Source: Zymoseptoria tritici IPO323 (Eukaryota > Ascomycota > Dothideomycetes > Mycosphaerellales > Mycosphaerellaceae). Taken from it: a stretch of DNA of 64,000 nucleotides. Positions 63,396 through 64,000 of the stretch are shown one piece after another. The translations under genes and the position numbers were made by a program. The stretch lies in assembly GCF_000219625.1 (NCBI RefSeq), contig NC_018216.1, positions 1,054,001 through 1,118,000 on the forward strand. Reading direction: 5' to 3'. The notes beneath the pieces are model-generated. The model was not told the DNA's origin, did not search any database, and was given only the letters and a program-made list of their open reading frames with translations. Position 1 is the first letter of the stretch. Each line of letters opens with the position of its first letter.

Positions 63396-64000
63396 ATGAG
63401 CCGCCAACAACGTGATGGCTATCCTTCTTTTCCTCCTCCCCCACCACCTCAGCAGAACTTCTCTGCTCCAGGATCGCCTGCGCTCCCACGGAGTCGGCCA
63501 AATTCTGGGCTGCTCTCTTCGATAACTACTTCATTTCTTCACAGCGGGCAGGGCGATTCATTCCCGCAATCTCAGGCGTCTACGCCCGTATATGGCTCCC
63601 ATTTGTCCCCTGGCCTGCCAATCTCGTACGGTCCTAGAACGCCAAGTGCTTTGAATCCGCAGACATCATCTGGTCTCGTTATTCCACCGCCTCCTCGCCA
63701 ACCTTCTCCTAGCTCGCCGTCCGTGACAATGGAGCCGTATAATCCGCGACAATGGAACAGAAGCCAGGTCTCCGGCTCGCAGATGGTCTTTCAACAACGA
63801 CACAGTGCAATGCCTGCGAGCACAGCCCATGCCAGCGGAATGGAAGGTATGCTCAATTTTAGCTTGCCTTCTACATGTTCGGAGCGATGTTTTTTTCGAA
63901 GTTGCCGGACCAGTGCCTTGCATTTGCGATTCGCTCTCGGCTGACCTGTGTCCTTCGCAGCGGCCATGCCTTCTCCCCCGCCGCCATACTCACCAGAAAC
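63396..64000 (+). CDS. Proline-rich protein, 5' end only (cut by the window edge)
   Basis: Exon 1 is 63396-63846; a 114-nt intron (gtatgc...GGCTGACCTG...gcag) follows; exon 2 starts at 63961 and runs off the window. The visible part starts MSRQQRDGYPSFPPPPPPQQ and is disordered, rich in Pro, Ser and Gln (SGLVIPPPPRQPSPSSPSV). Exon 2 begins AAMPSPPPPYSPE, which contains a PPxY motif of the kind bound by WW-domain ubiquitin ligases. The family cannot be named from this piece. Confidence 0.65.

Overview
The window is nuclear DNA from a filamentous ascomycete (Pezizomycotina; a dothideomycete is a low-confidence guess). The evidence is short GT-AG introns of 52-87 nt with CTGAC or CTAAY branch sites, genes packed on both strands, an AVO1/Sin1-type TORC2 subunit, a Zn2Cys6 regulator, and a repeat block with a strong repeat-induced point mutation (RIP) signature: CpA and TpG nearly gone, TpA in excess, CpG kept, and open frames riddled with TAG/TAA.

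Layout. 0.1-2.1 kb: a secreted S28-family serine peptidase gene on the minus strand. It has a 5-nt microexon and a one-base frameshift just after its catalytic serine box. 2.4-17.8 kb: a nested transposon stack. A Fot1/pogo-type DNA transposon with 65-bp terminal inverted repeats holds a Ty3/gypsy chromovirus (B, minus strand). B holds a second chromovirus (A, plus strand, 5-bp target duplication ATAAG) inserted beside the YIDD codons of B's reverse transcriptase. A 248-bp MITE with TA duplication splits the right terminal repeat of the outer element. All three large elements are RIP-mutated; the MITE and the terminal repeats are not.

17.8-64 kb: ordinary housekeeping genes. In order: a PRCC-domain protein, a small secreted protein, a PP2C phosphatase, isovaleryl-CoA dehydrogenase and 3-methylcrotonyl-CoA carboxylase beta subunit (divergent, consecutive mitochondrial leucine-degradation functions), the TORC2 subunit Sin1/AVO1, a probable 74-aa protein, a Zn2Cys6 transcription factor, a coiled-coil protein, a small acidic ORF with a possible frame error, a leucine-rich protein, a conserved ascomycete protein, Cdc37, a family-16 methyltransferase, the very large VPS13, a mitochondrial DUF3429-like membrane protein, a thioesterase-like protein, DNA polymerase eta, cohesin SMC3, and the 5' end of a proline-rich protein cut by the window edge. 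A second MITE-like element with about 40-bp inverted repeats lies between polymerase eta and SMC3.

I found no CRISPR array, rRNA or tRNA. I see no clearly new multi-gene system. The most unusual items are the four-element nest, an unrecognised antisense coding relic inside retroelement A, the 5-nt microexon with the adjacent frameshift, and the acidic ORF that changes frame.
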